A stretch of 8,072 nt of DNA from REEB48 sp964355085. GTDB lineage: Bacteria; Patescibacteriota; Minisyncoccia; UBA6257; 02-FULL-45-10c. Below the pieces are notes generated by a model. The model was not told where the DNA came from. It made no database searches and saw nothing but the letters and a program-made list of their open reading frames with translations. The stretch covers positions 1 through 8,072 of the forward strand of contig CAYHBW010000030.1 of assembly GCA_964355085.1 (NCBI GenBank), read 5' to 3'. Positions within the stretch are counted from its first letter, which is position 1; each line of letters starts with the position of its first letter. The position numbers were made by a program, and so were the translations under genes. Shown piece by piece: positions 1 through 5,907 of the stretch.

Positions 1-279
1 GTTCACGGTGAAGTGATCGCTCGCGAAGAACTTGCCGGTTGCGGGGATCTTGACGGTGGTGATGGGAGACAGGAGGTCGGAGACGACTTCCAATCCCTTC
101 ATCATCTTCGCCAGCTCCTCGGCGATCTTCTTCACCGCGACGTCACCCTTCTTGGTGACGAAGCTGTGAATATCCTCGTCCGTCACGCCCAGCGCTTTGA
201 GTTCCGCGACCAGCTTCTCGGTGAAACCGAGCACCCAGCCGGCGGCGCTGATCAACAAGTTTGCCCTTGCCTTAGCCAT
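1..279 (-). CDS. Unrecognised protein, N-terminal part (runs off window)
   Basis: The frame is open from ATG at 279 down to base 1, giving 93 residues with no stop, so the C-terminus lies outside the window. The start is supported by GGGAGAG about seven bases upstream and a strong promoter at 382-410. The protein begins MAKARANLLISAAGWVLGF. It is mostly helical and charged, with a segment GVTDEDIHSFVTKKGD (about residues 31-47) followed by a lysine-rich amphipathic helix (about 48-63). The visible part ends in an extended ATGKFFASDHFTVN stretch that looks like the start of a beta-rich portion. There is no signal peptide or clear membrane helix. The 'GVTDEDxH...KKG' style recalls small conserved hypothetical proteins of Parcubacteria, but that is memory only and I assign no function. 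It is GC-richer than the central genes. It also lies on the far side of an assembly gap, so its linkage to the rest depends on scaffolding. Confidence 0.8.
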   Translation of the reverse strand, partial: MAKARANLLISAAGWVLGFTEKLVAELKALGVTDEDIHSFVTKKGDVAVKKIAEELAKMMKGLEVVSDLLSPITTVKIPATGKFFASDHFTVN

Positions 280-292
280 TTTTTTCTCTCCC

Positions 293-333
293 GGTGAATC
301 CCTCAATCGCTTTAGGCGACCCCCAGATTCACC
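293..333 (-). promoter_or_regulatory. Leader hairpin abutting the RBS of the first gene
   Basis: The 5' leader predicted from the promoter at 382-410 contains a perfect 8-bp inverted repeat, GGTGAATC at 293-300 and GATTCACC at 326-333 on the plus strand. Its 3' arm in the mRNA ends immediately before the GGGAGAG ribosome binding site at about 285-291. A smaller CGC-ctaaa-GCG hairpin can form in its loop. A hairpin touching the RBS could modulate translation, but no known riboswitch or ligand motif is recognised. Confidence 0.4.
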
Positions 334-381
334 TTCAAGGTACTGTTCACCTGGACTTCGCAGCCCTCGATGATTTATTTT

Positions 382-410
382 ATTATAGCATATAATAATG
401 CCTATGTCAA
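382..410 (-). promoter_or_regulatory. Consensus sigma-70 promoter with extended -10
   Basis: Read on the minus strand, TTGACA (410-405), a 17-base spacer and TATAAT (387-382) match the housekeeping consensus at all twelve positions. TGC before the -10 box supplies an extended -10 motif. Transcription would begin near 375, leaving a leader of about 95 bases before the ATG at 279. This is by far the strongest promoter in the window and implies high expression of the gene ending off the left edge. Confidence 0.85.
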
Positions 411-452
411 ATCAGAAAAAACCAGTTTTCCACCCAATTCAAGCGATTTTCC

Positions 453-462
453 NNNNNNNNNN
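453..462. other. Assembly gap (10 N)
   Basis: Ten undetermined bases join two contigs. The right contig begins ten bases before a palindromic repeat copy (473-538), and such dispersed repeats commonly break assemblies. The true distance between the two sides, and even their adjacency, is not shown by the sequence. Confidence 0.97.
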
Positions 463-472
463 TAACTGCGTT

Positions 473-538
473 GTCATTCCGGGCTTGACCCGGAATCCAG
501 GATCAGTTACTGGATCCAGGCTCGTAGGCCGGGATGAC
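473..538. repeat. Palindromic repeat copy A, facing pair of units
   Basis: Two hairpin units face each other. The left unit is GTC + ATTCCGGG (476-483), loop cttga, CCCGGAAT (489-496) + CCAGG. The right unit is CTGG + ATCCAGGC (514-521), loop tcgtag, GCCGGGAT (528-535) + GAC, with one A/G mismatch in the stem. Each unit folds alone, and the outer ends (GTCAT... and ...ATGAC) also pair over the whole 66 bases. The same unit recurs at 629-657, 1773-1865 and 5822-5851. The design resembles widely dispersed bacterial 'GTCATTCC...GGAAT' palindromes. Confidence 0.85.
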
Positions 539-579
539 GCCATAATCCTGATTTCCGATAATTTTCAACAATTTTCCTA

Positions 580-608
580 TTGTCAAAAACCGGTCAAAAG
601 AATATACT
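580..608 (+). promoter_or_regulatory. Probable sigma-70 promoter upstream of the MBL-fold gene
   Basis: TTGTCA (580-585), a 17-base spacer and TATACT (603-608) each match consensus at five of six positions. Initiation near 615 would give a leader of about 120 bases that runs through repeat copy B and a double palindrome before the ATG at 737. It is the best promoter candidate for the gene group 737-4351. Confidence 0.55.
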
Positions 609-627
609 GTATAAGTAAATTGGATTC

Positions 628-669
628 TCTGGATTCCGGCTCGTAGGCCGGAATGACAGATGTTTTTTT
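628..669 (+). terminator. Terminator-like hairpin formed by repeat copy B
   Basis: TCTG (628-631) pairs with CAGA (657-660), and ATTCCGGC (633-640) pairs with GCCGGAAT (647-654) around the loop tcgtag. Only a small internal bulge (G versus GA) interrupts a 12-bp stem. Two bases later comes a run of seven T (663-669). This has the form of an intrinsic terminator for plus-strand transcription. It lies about 55 bases after the predicted start from the promoter at 580-608, so it could act as an attenuator, or it could end transcription entering from the left. Confidence 0.55.
629..657. repeat. Palindromic repeat copy B, single unit
   Basis: One unit in the reverse orientation: CTGG + ATTCCGGC, loop tcgtag, GCCGGAAT + GAC. 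The stem is perfect, and the loop is the same as in the right half of copy A and, inverted, in copy D. It lacks a facing partner. Confidence 0.85.
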
Positions 670-685
670 CTAATCACTAACTAAG

Positions 686-717
686 CCGACCAAAGTCGGC
701 TCCCCGACTTTGGTCGG
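686..717. repeat. Double palindrome before the MBL-fold gene
   Basis: CCGACCAAAGTCGG (686-699) and its exact inverse CCGACTTTGGTCGG (704-717) are separated by CTCC, giving a 14-bp perfect inverted repeat. Each arm is itself a palindrome (CCGAC-caaa-GTCGG and CCGAC-tttg-GTCGG), so the RNA can form one long hairpin or two short ones. It ends 19 bases before the ATG at 737. No T-run follows, so it is not an obvious terminator. It is unrelated to the GTCATTCC family. Confidence 0.8.
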
Positions 718-736
718 GGCTAAAACCTAATTCATC

Positions 737-1375
737 ATGATCATCAACTGGTACGGAGAGGGCTGCTTCAAAATTCAAACCGGCGGTCTTTCAATATTGA
801 CGGATCCGTTCGAATCGACCACCGGACTAACTCCGGCTCGCGGGAAAAACGAAATAATCCTTAAAACGCTCACCGGCTGGCCTATGGAAATTGAAGGTGG
901 GAAGGACAAAGGTGAAGGCGCGGAAGGACAAGTCATCCGCGGAGCGGGAGAGTACGAAGCAAAAGAAATCCTGGTCAGCGGCTATTCTTTGCCGGACGAA
1001 TCAGCTGATGCTTTTTTCAAAACCGCCTATAAGGTGACTGCCGAAGAAATCACTCTCGGCTTTCTCGGCCATCTTTCCGAGGGGCTTTCCCAGGAAGCGG
1101 TTGAAAAAATGAGGGATGTCGATATTCTTTTCATCCCCGCCGGAGGCAAGCCGTTCATCAGCGCGGAAGCCGCGGCTAAACTCATCAAACAGCTTGATCC
1201 AAAACTGATCGTCGCTTCATTTTTCAAAACTCCCGGACTCAAGCGAAACAGTTCGGATTGGAAGAATTTATCCGACGAACTCGATCTGAAACCGGAAATC
1301 CTTGAAAAACTGACGGTCCGGAAAAAGGAAATCACCGAGCAAAAAGGCAAAAAATTAATCGTATTGAAAATCTGA
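737..1375 (+). CDS. MBL-fold (metallo-beta-lactamase superfamily) protein lacking the metal motif
   Basis: A 212-residue protein with the layout of the lactonase-like MBL proteins (UPF0173 / Lactamase_B_3 type). It opens with MIINWYGEGCFKI, then SILTDPFES (about 19-27), an 'AGEYE' element (70-74), 'LGFLGHLSE' (107-115), 'DILFIPAGGKPF' (129-140) and 'KLIVASFFKTPGLKR' (156-170). The superfamily's HxHxDH metal-binding motif, expected after the LTDPF strand, is absent. The only histidine in the protein is H112. It is therefore probably not a metal-dependent hydrolase, and its role is unknown. From memory, similar metal-motif-less MBL proteins are common in Parcubacteria. There is no Shine-Dalgarno sequence before the ATG. 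Its stop (TGA) shares one base with the next start, so translation of the two genes is probably coupled, in an operon that may continue into gyrA. Confidence 0.85.
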   Translation: MIINWYGEGCFKIQTGGLSILTDPFESTTGLTPARGKNEIILKTLTGWPMEIEGGKDKGEGAEGQVIRGAGEYEAKEILVSGYSLPDESADAFFKTAYKVTAEEITLGFLGHLSEGLSQEAVEKMRDVDILFIPAGGKPFISAEAAAKLIKQLDPKLIVASFFKTPGLKRNSSDWKNLSDELDLKPEILEKLTVRKKEITEQKGKKLIVLKI

Positions 1376-1746
1376 TGAATGAAACGATCCGGAAAATAAC
1401 TTCCTTCTTCGGAGAATTGCGCCAGAAAGACGAACAAACCAAAAAACAATGGCTGATCGGACTGACGTCCGCTTCCATGCTGGTGGTTCTCGGCCTTTGG
1501 GCGGTCTCCCTCAATTCCACCCTTAAAAAATTGAGCGGACCGGAGAAATCGAAAGATGCGGAAGGTTTCGGAGAAACGATCTCCCAAGGAATGAACATAG
1601 TCGGCGCGAAAATCGGGAAGAGCGTCAGCGAGATATCGGATAAGATCCGGGATTTCGCCGCGACGACCAATTCCGTGACGATCCAGCCGACGAACATCAA
1701 TTTTTCGGAAAACATGGAACCGATCGCTCCAAAAAAATTTCCATAA
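1375..1746 (+). CDS. Small single-pass membrane protein, function unknown
   Basis: A 123-residue protein whose ATG overlaps the preceding TGA by one base. The N-terminus (1-26) is charged and helical. One clear membrane segment spans about 27-45 (WLIGLTSASMLVVLGLWAV), followed by a hydrophilic tail rich in Lys, Glu and Ser (about 50-95) and a C-terminus (NSVTIQPTNINF) of mixed polarity. There is no lipobox and no cysteine. Positive residues just before the helix (KKQW) suggest the N-terminus is inside and about 75 residues lie outside. I recognise no family. Its position between an MBL-fold gene and gyrA in a tight cluster suggests co-transcription, not a known functional link with gyrase. 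Coding is supported by the one-base overlap and by codon use like that of its neighbours. Confidence 0.8.
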   Translation: MNETIRKITSFFGELRQKDEQTKKQWLIGLTSASMLVVLGLWAVSLNSTLKKLSGPEKSKDAEGFGETISQGMNIVGAKIGKSVSEISDKIRDFAATTNSVTIQPTNINFSENMEPIAPKKFP

Positions 1747-1772
1747 TAAATAAAAAATTCATTAAGTCCGGT

Positions 1773-1865
1773 GTCATTCCCGCGAAAGCGGGAATCCAGT
1801 AAAATAAGACCAGGGCCTGGATTCCGGATCCACCGCCACAGCGGGACAGGCAAGTCCGGAATGAC
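1773..1865. repeat. Palindromic repeat copy C, facing pair with an enlarged loop
   Basis: The left unit is GTC + ATTCCCGC (1776-1783), loop gaaa (a GNRA tetraloop), GCGGGAAT (1788-1795) + CCAG. The right unit is CTGG + ATTCCGGA (1821-1828), a 26-base loop, TCCGGAAT (1855-1862) + GAC. The long loop holds its own small hairpin, CCGC-caca-GCGG (1833-1844), where other copies have only tcgtag. The element fills most of the space between the small membrane protein and gyrA. It has no T-run, so it would be a weak terminator at best. Confidence 0.85.
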
Positions 1866-1894
1866 AAAGGAAGAAAAAATATCAAAGAAACATC

Positions 1895-4351
1895 ATGAAA
1901 AAAGAAGAGGAAGAGCTAAAACAAAACCATATCGGTGTTGAAAGAAGGGAAATAACCGACGAACTCCAGGAGTCGTATTTGGATTACGCCATGTCGGTCA
2001 TCGTCGCCCGCGCCCTCCCGGATGTCCGCGACGGACTCAAGCCGGTGCACCGCAGGATCCTCTGGGCCATGTGGGACAGCGGCCTGACTCATTCCGCCAA
2101 ATTCAAGAAATCCGCGAACATCGTCGGTGAAGTGCTCGGAAAATACCATCCGCATGGCGATTCATCTGTTTATGATGCCATGGTCCGCATGGCACAGGAT
2201 TTCTCGCTCCGCTATCCGCTGGTGGAAGGACAGGGAAACTTCGGAAGCATTGACGGAGACAATGCCGCCGCTTACCGGTATACCGAGGCCCGCCTTTCAA
2301 AAATTGCGGAAGAGATGCTCATAGACAGCGAAAAAGAAACCGTCAACTGGGTTCCGAATTACGACGGGAGCAGGGAGGAACCGCGCGTATTGCCAGGCAA
2401 AATTCCGAATCTTCTTCTTAACGGAACTGACGGCATCGCCGTCGGCATGGCGACCAAAATCCCTCCGCACAACCTCACTGAAATCGTGAACGCCATCAAT
2501 GTCCTGATCGAGAATCCGAAAGCGGCCTCTGCCGACATCATGGAACACATCCAAGGCCCTGATTTTCCGACTGGCGGCGTCATCTATGACAAGAAAGCGA
2601 TCAATGAGGCCTATGCTTCCGGCCGCGGAGCCGTCACCACCCGCGCGCTGGCGGAAATAAAAGAAAACAAGAAAGGGCACATGATCGAAATCACCGAAAT
2701 CCCGTATCAGGTCAACAAATCCGAACTTATAATAAAAATCGCGGAACTCGTGACCGAAAAAAGAGTCCAGGGCATCCGCGATATCCGCGATGAATCCGAT
2801 AAAGAAGGCCTTCGCATCGTCATCGAGCTGAAAAATGACGCCGCTCCGCAGAAAGTCCTGAACCAGCTTTTCAAATTCACCGACCTTCAGAAGGATTTCC
2901 ACTTCAATATGATTTCCCTGACCAAGGGCGGTCTTCAGCCGGAAATAATGTCTATCAAGGACATCCTCGCCGAATACATAGAGCACAGGAAAGAAATCGT
3001 CCGCCGACGCGCGGAATTCGATCTGAAAAAAGCTGAAGCGAGAGCGCATATCCTGATGGGACTCCACAAAGCCCTCGGGAACATCGACGCGGTCATAACC
3101 ACTATCAAAAAGTCCAAGGACAAGGAAGACGCTCATAAGAATTTGATCGCCAAATTCAAATTCAGCGATCTGCAGGCATCCGCGATTCTGGAAATGCGTC
3201 TTCAGACGCTCGCCGCCTTGGAACGGGAAAAGATTGAGCAGGAACTTAAGGATCTGAAAAAAATAATTGAAGATCTCCAGGCGCTTTTGAAGAGCCCGGC
3301 AAAAATACTCAAAGTCATAAAAGATGAACTCAAGGATATCAAGGACAGATTCGGCGATGAAAGAAAAACAAAACTGATCGCCGGCGGACTCAAGGAATTC
3401 AAAGAAGAAGATCTTGTTCCGAAAGAGGAAACCATCATAACGATGTCGCAGGGCGGCTACATAAAGCGCGTCAATCCGACCAGCTTCAAATCCCAAAAGC
3501 GCGGAGGGAAGGGCCTGATCGGCTCCGATGTGGCTGACGAAGATTTCTTGAGTCAGTTCATGACAGCCAACAGCCACGACAACATACTATTCTTCACCGA
3601 CCGCGGACGGGTGTTCCAGACGAAAGTCTATGAAATTCCGGAGGGGAGCAGGGTCGCGAAAGGAAAGGCGATCCATAACTTCCTGGAAATTCCTCTTGAA
3701 GAGAAAGTGAACGCTGTCATCACCTATCCGATTGAAAAGAAATCCATACCGGGCTTTCTCGCCATGGTCACGGCCAACGGAATGACCAAAAAAACTCCTT
3801 TGCAGGATTTTGAAAACGTACGCAAGAATGGAATCATCGCCATTAAATTAAAGAAAGGGGATTCTCTCCAGTGGGTCCGGCTTTCTTCCGGAGATGATCA
3901 GGTTGTTCTTACGACCGCTCAAGGCCAAGCCATCCGCTTCAAAGAATCCCAGCTCCGTCCGATGGGACGCGCCACTTCCGGTGTTCGCGGCATCAGATTG
4001 AAGAAAGGAGATTCTGTCGTTGCTTTGAACATAGTCAATAAAGAAAGTGAAAAAGGACAGATTCTCACGATTATGGCCAATGGTTTCGGAAAACGCACAG
4101 GACTTTCCGAATATAAAGTGCAAGGCAGAGGAGGGTCCGGAATCAAAACATCCAAAGTCACTCCGAAAACCGGCGCCGTAGTCACTTCCATGATCATCGG
4201 CGAAGAAAAGGAAATTCTCGCCCTATCGGCGAAAGGCCAGATCATCCGCACCCAGATCGAAAGCGTACGGGAAAGCGGCCGCGCCACCCAGGGAGTCCGG
4301 ATCATGAATGTGGCTTCCGGAGACAAGGTCATCGGAATCATCTGCATGTAA
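1895..4351 (+). CDS. gyrA: DNA gyrase subunit A
   Basis: A complete 818-residue type IIA topoisomerase subunit. With GyrB it cuts, passes and rejoins DNA to introduce negative supercoils. The N-terminal breakage-reunion domain begins near residue 18 and includes YAMSVIVARALPDVRDGLKP (31-50). The catalytic tyrosine is Y129 in RYTEAR. The quinolone-determining region KYHPHGDSSVYD (83-94) keeps Ser90 and Asp94, the equivalents of E. coli Ser83 and Asp87. A helical tower / coiled-coil region covers about 360-485. The GyrA box is QKRGGKG (534-540), which marks gyrase rather than ParC. Beta-pinwheel repeats fill about 513-818. It is shorter than E. coli GyrA (875) because it lacks the long acidic tail. 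There is no Shine-Dalgarno sequence near the ATG, and an A-rich leader precedes MKKEEEE. No independent promoter is evident, so it is probably read with the two upstream genes. gyrB is not in the window. Confidence 0.98.
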   Translation: MKKEEEELKQNHIGVERREITDELQESYLDYAMSVIVARALPDVRDGLKPVHRRILWAMWDSGLTHSAKFKKSANIVGEVLGKYHPHGDSSVYDAMVRMAQDFSLRYPLVEGQGNFGSIDGDNAAAYRYTEARLSKIAEEMLIDSEKETVNWVPNYDGSREEPRVLPGKIPNLLLNGTDGIAVGMATKIPPHNLTEIVNAINVLIENPKAASADIMEHIQGPDFPTGGVIYDKKAINEAYASGRGAVTTRALAEIKENKKGHMIEITEIPYQVNKSELIIKIAELVTEKRVQGIRDIRDESDKEGLRIVIELKNDAAPQKVLNQLFKFTDLQKDFHFNMISLTKGGLQPEIMSIKDILAEYIEHRKEIVRRRAEFDLKKAEARAHILMGLHKALGNIDAVITTIKKSKDKEDAHKNLIAKFKFSDLQASAILEMRLQTLAALEREKIEQELKDLKKIIEDLQALLKSPAKILKVIKDELKDIKDRFGDERKTKLIAGGLKEFKEEDLVPKEETIITMSQGGYIKRVNPTSFKSQKRGGKGLIGSDVADEDFLSQFMTANSHDNILFFTDRGRVFQTKVYEIPEGSRVAKGKAIHNFLEIPLEEKVNAVITYPIEKKSIPGFLAMVTANGMTKKTPLQDFENVRKNGIIAIKLKKGDSLQWVRLSSGDDQVVLTTAQGQAIRFKESQLRPMGRATSGVRGIRLKKGDSVVALNIVNKESEKGQILTIMANGFGKRTGLSEYKVQGRGGSGIKTSKVTPKTGAVVTSMIIGEEKEILALSAKGQIIRTQIESVRESGRATQGVRIMNVASGDKVIGIICM

Positions 4352-4369
4352 TGTGGGGGAATCGATTAT

Positions 4370-4455
4370 CTAAATCAGAAATTCTAAAAAAAATCGGAAT
4401 CCCGTATTAACTCCGCGTATTCGGTATTATTTAGGATTTTAAATCTCTGATTTAG
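4370..4455. repeat. AT-rich imperfect inverted repeat between gyrA and the binding-protein gene
   Basis: CTAAATCAG (4370-4378) is repeated exactly inverted as CTGATTTAG (4447-4455). Pairing extends inward through AGAnATT with one mismatch, and then more loosely. The stem brackets about 60 bases of mixed sequence. It could fold at the end of the gyrA transcript, but it has no canonical T-run, so terminator status is uncertain. Its right arm overlaps where the -35 region of the next promoter would lie. Confidence 0.45.
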
Positions 4456-4480
4456 TGCTTTAAATTTATTATTGTATAAT
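4451..4480 (+). promoter_or_regulatory. Promoter giving a leaderless mRNA for the binding-protein gene
   Basis: A perfect TATAAT at 4475-4480 lies exactly six bases before ATG at 4487. Initiation about seven bases after a -10 box would fall on the A of the ATG, so the mRNA should have no leader. The -35 region is weak (TTTAGT at 4451-4456, three of six matches, 18-base spacer). The spacing matches that at 5896-5910 exactly. Confidence 0.5.
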
Positions 4481-4486
4481 AAAATT

Positions 4487-5800
4487 ATGGAACTTACCCG
4501 TCCTCAAATGATAATAATCGGCTCCGCAGTATTCACAGCCCTTCTTTTGATCGGAATTTTTACCGGAATCCTTCCGGGAACAAGAGAAAAGCTGGAAAAA
4601 GTCCCGTCACTCACTCTAAAAATCTGGGGAATTGAAAGCCGGCCGGCCATGCAGGATCTGATTTCCGGTTACGAAAATATCCGGAAGAATGTCCGCGTGG
4701 ACTACGAAGAAATAAATCCGGAAACCTATGAACAGGACGTGATAAACGCACTGGCCACCGGAAACGGGCCGGATATCATAATGTTCCACAGCTCCTGGCT
4801 TCCGAAACACTACAACAAGATAATTCCGCTTAAGGACGAACAGATGAACCTTGTAACTTTCCAGGATACTTTCCCGACCATAGCCGAACAGGACTTCATC
4901 GGAAGCGGTAAAATTTACGCTCTTCCGATGTATATCGATACGCTCGCGCTTTATTACAACCAGGACACATTCGACAAGAACGGAATCGCCGTCGCTCCGA
5001 AGGACTGGCTCGATCTGCAGAATCTGATTCCGAAACTCCGCCAGAAAGATTCTTCCGGGAAAATCATAAAACCGGCCGTGGCGATAGGAGGATCCGAATC
5101 TTCGGTGAACAACGCATCCGATATCCTTTCGCTCCTTATGCTTCAAGCTGGAGCGAACATGACGGACGAATCCTTCACTCAAGCCACTTTTTCAGGAAAT
5201 GTTGAAGCATCCCTCCCTGGACTGGATGCTCTGAAATTCTATTCCAAATTCACCGATCCGGAAGAAATTTACTATAACTGGACTGATTCCAATGAGTATT
5301 CCCTGGATAGCTTCGCAAAAGGCGATACGGCGATGATTTTCGCCTACAACTCCCAGAAAAATTATCTCAAAGATAAAAATCCGTTCCTCAAATTCAAAGT
5401 CGCGCTCATGCCGCAGCCGACCGGATCGGAAAAAGCGGTGAACTATTCCGACTACTGGGGACTGGCCGTCACCAGCAACAGTAAAAATCCGGATTGGGCT
5501 TGGGATGCGATACTCTACCTGACAGCCAATCAGGAATCCGCTGAAAAATATCTTCTTTCGACCGACAACCCGCCGGCCATGAGGTCGCTCATACAGAAAT
5601 ATGTCAACCATCCGGAACTGGGCGTCTTCGCGAAACAGGCGCTCTCCGCGCGTTCTTGGCCGCAGATAGACGGACCGGCGATAAAGAATATCTTCTCAAG
5701 GATGATTTCCGCGACGATAAACCGCGAACTCACTCCGCAGGACGCGATTTCACAGGCCGAGAGGGAAGTGACTGAACTGATGCAGGCGAGAAAACAGTAA
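4487..5800 (+). CDS. Membrane-anchored extracellular solute-binding protein (ABC-type, family 1-like)
   Basis: A 437-residue protein from the ATG at 4487. An in-frame TTG at 4472 would place the start over the -10 box and is rejected. Residues 8-29 form a hydrophobic segment (MIIIGSAVFTALLL...) with no lipobox cysteine, so it is an uncleaved anchor or an atypical signal. The rest has the layout of MalE/sugar-type binding proteins: the strand SLTLKIWGIES (41-51), PDIIMFHSSWLP (95-106), GKIYALPMYIDTLALYYNQD (141-160), PKDWLDL (171-177), FAKGDTAMIFAY (276-287) and VNYSDYWGLAVTSNSKNP (318-335), followed by a helical C-terminus. Family members deliver a ligand, often an oligosaccharide, to an ABC permease. 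No permease or ATPase gene is nearby, and the ligand cannot be named. Downstream pilin-like genes suggest a cell-surface locus. No Shine-Dalgarno is present, consistent with leaderless translation. Confidence 0.88.
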   Translation: MELTRPQMIIIGSAVFTALLLIGIFTGILPGTREKLEKVPSLTLKIWGIESRPAMQDLISGYENIRKNVRVDYEEINPETYEQDVINALATGNGPDIIMFHSSWLPKHYNKIIPLKDEQMNLVTFQDTFPTIAEQDFIGSGKIYALPMYIDTLALYYNQDTFDKNGIAVAPKDWLDLQNLIPKLRQKDSSGKIIKPAVAIGGSESSVNNASDILSLLMLQAGANMTDESFTQATFSGNVEASLPGLDALKFYSKFTDPEEIYYNWTDSNEYSLDSFAKGDTAMIFAYNSQKNYLKDKNPFLKFKVALMPQPTGSEKAVNYSDYWGLAVTSNSKNPDWAWDAILYLTANQESAEKYLLSTDNPPAMRSLIQKYVNHPELGVFAKQALSARSWPQIDGPAIKNIFSRMISATINRELTPQDAISQAEREVTELMQARKQ

Positions 5801-5821
5801 AAAAATTACATTCAGCGCGAT

Positions 5822-5851
5822 GTCATCCCGGCCTACGAGCCGGGATCTAGG
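5822..5851. repeat. Palindromic repeat copy D, single unit
   Basis: GTC + ATCCCGGC (5825-5832), loop ctacga, GCCGGGAT (5839-5846) + CTAGG. This is the forward orientation of the unit, with a perfect 8-bp stem. The loop is the reverse complement of the tcgtag loop of copies A-right and B. It lies between the binding-protein stop and the promoter of the first pilin-like gene, with no T-run after it. Confidence 0.85.
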
Positions 5852-5872
5852 ATAGGAATATATAGAACAAAA

Positions 5873-5901
5873 TGGATATTAGACGTTATAAATTATATAA
5901 T
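5873..5901 (+). promoter_or_regulatory. Promoter giving a leaderless mRNA for the first pilin-like gene
   Basis: TGGATA (5873-5878, four of six matches), a 17-base spacer and a perfect TATAAT (5896-5901) are followed by six bases and the ATG at 5908. The predicted start of transcription falls on or next to that ATG. The arrangement TATAAT-N6-ATG is the same as that before the binding-protein gene. Confidence 0.6.
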
Positions 5902-5907
5902 AATTCT

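Noticed and set aside
398..646. An 82-codon plus-strand frame across the gap
   Set aside because: It runs through undetermined bases, two palindromic repeat units and a promoter; its translation is only repeat sequence.
2297..3577. A 426-codon open frame on the minus strand inside gyrA
   Set aside because: It is exactly antisense to the conserved gyrase reading frame and has no recognisable domain; long antisense frames are a known by-product of codon bias in the sense gene.
1895..4351. ParC (topoisomerase IV) instead of GyrA
   Set aside because: The complete GyrA box (QKRGGKG, residues 534-540) and full set of C-terminal pinwheel repeats identify gyrase.
4472..4486. An upstream TTG start for the solute-binding protein
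   Set aside because: It would place the start codon three bases before the TATAAT box and add a polar pentapeptide before the membrane anchor; the ATG at 4487 fits better.
473..5851. CRISPR array from the repeated palindromes
   Set aside because: The copies are few, unevenly spaced, in both orientations, and separated by genes; there are no regular spacers or cas genes.
5872..5907. An upstream ATG start for the first pilin-like protein
   Set aside because: It overlaps the -35 region and would add twelve polar residues in front of a well-formed signal peptide (MKKITFIVLF).
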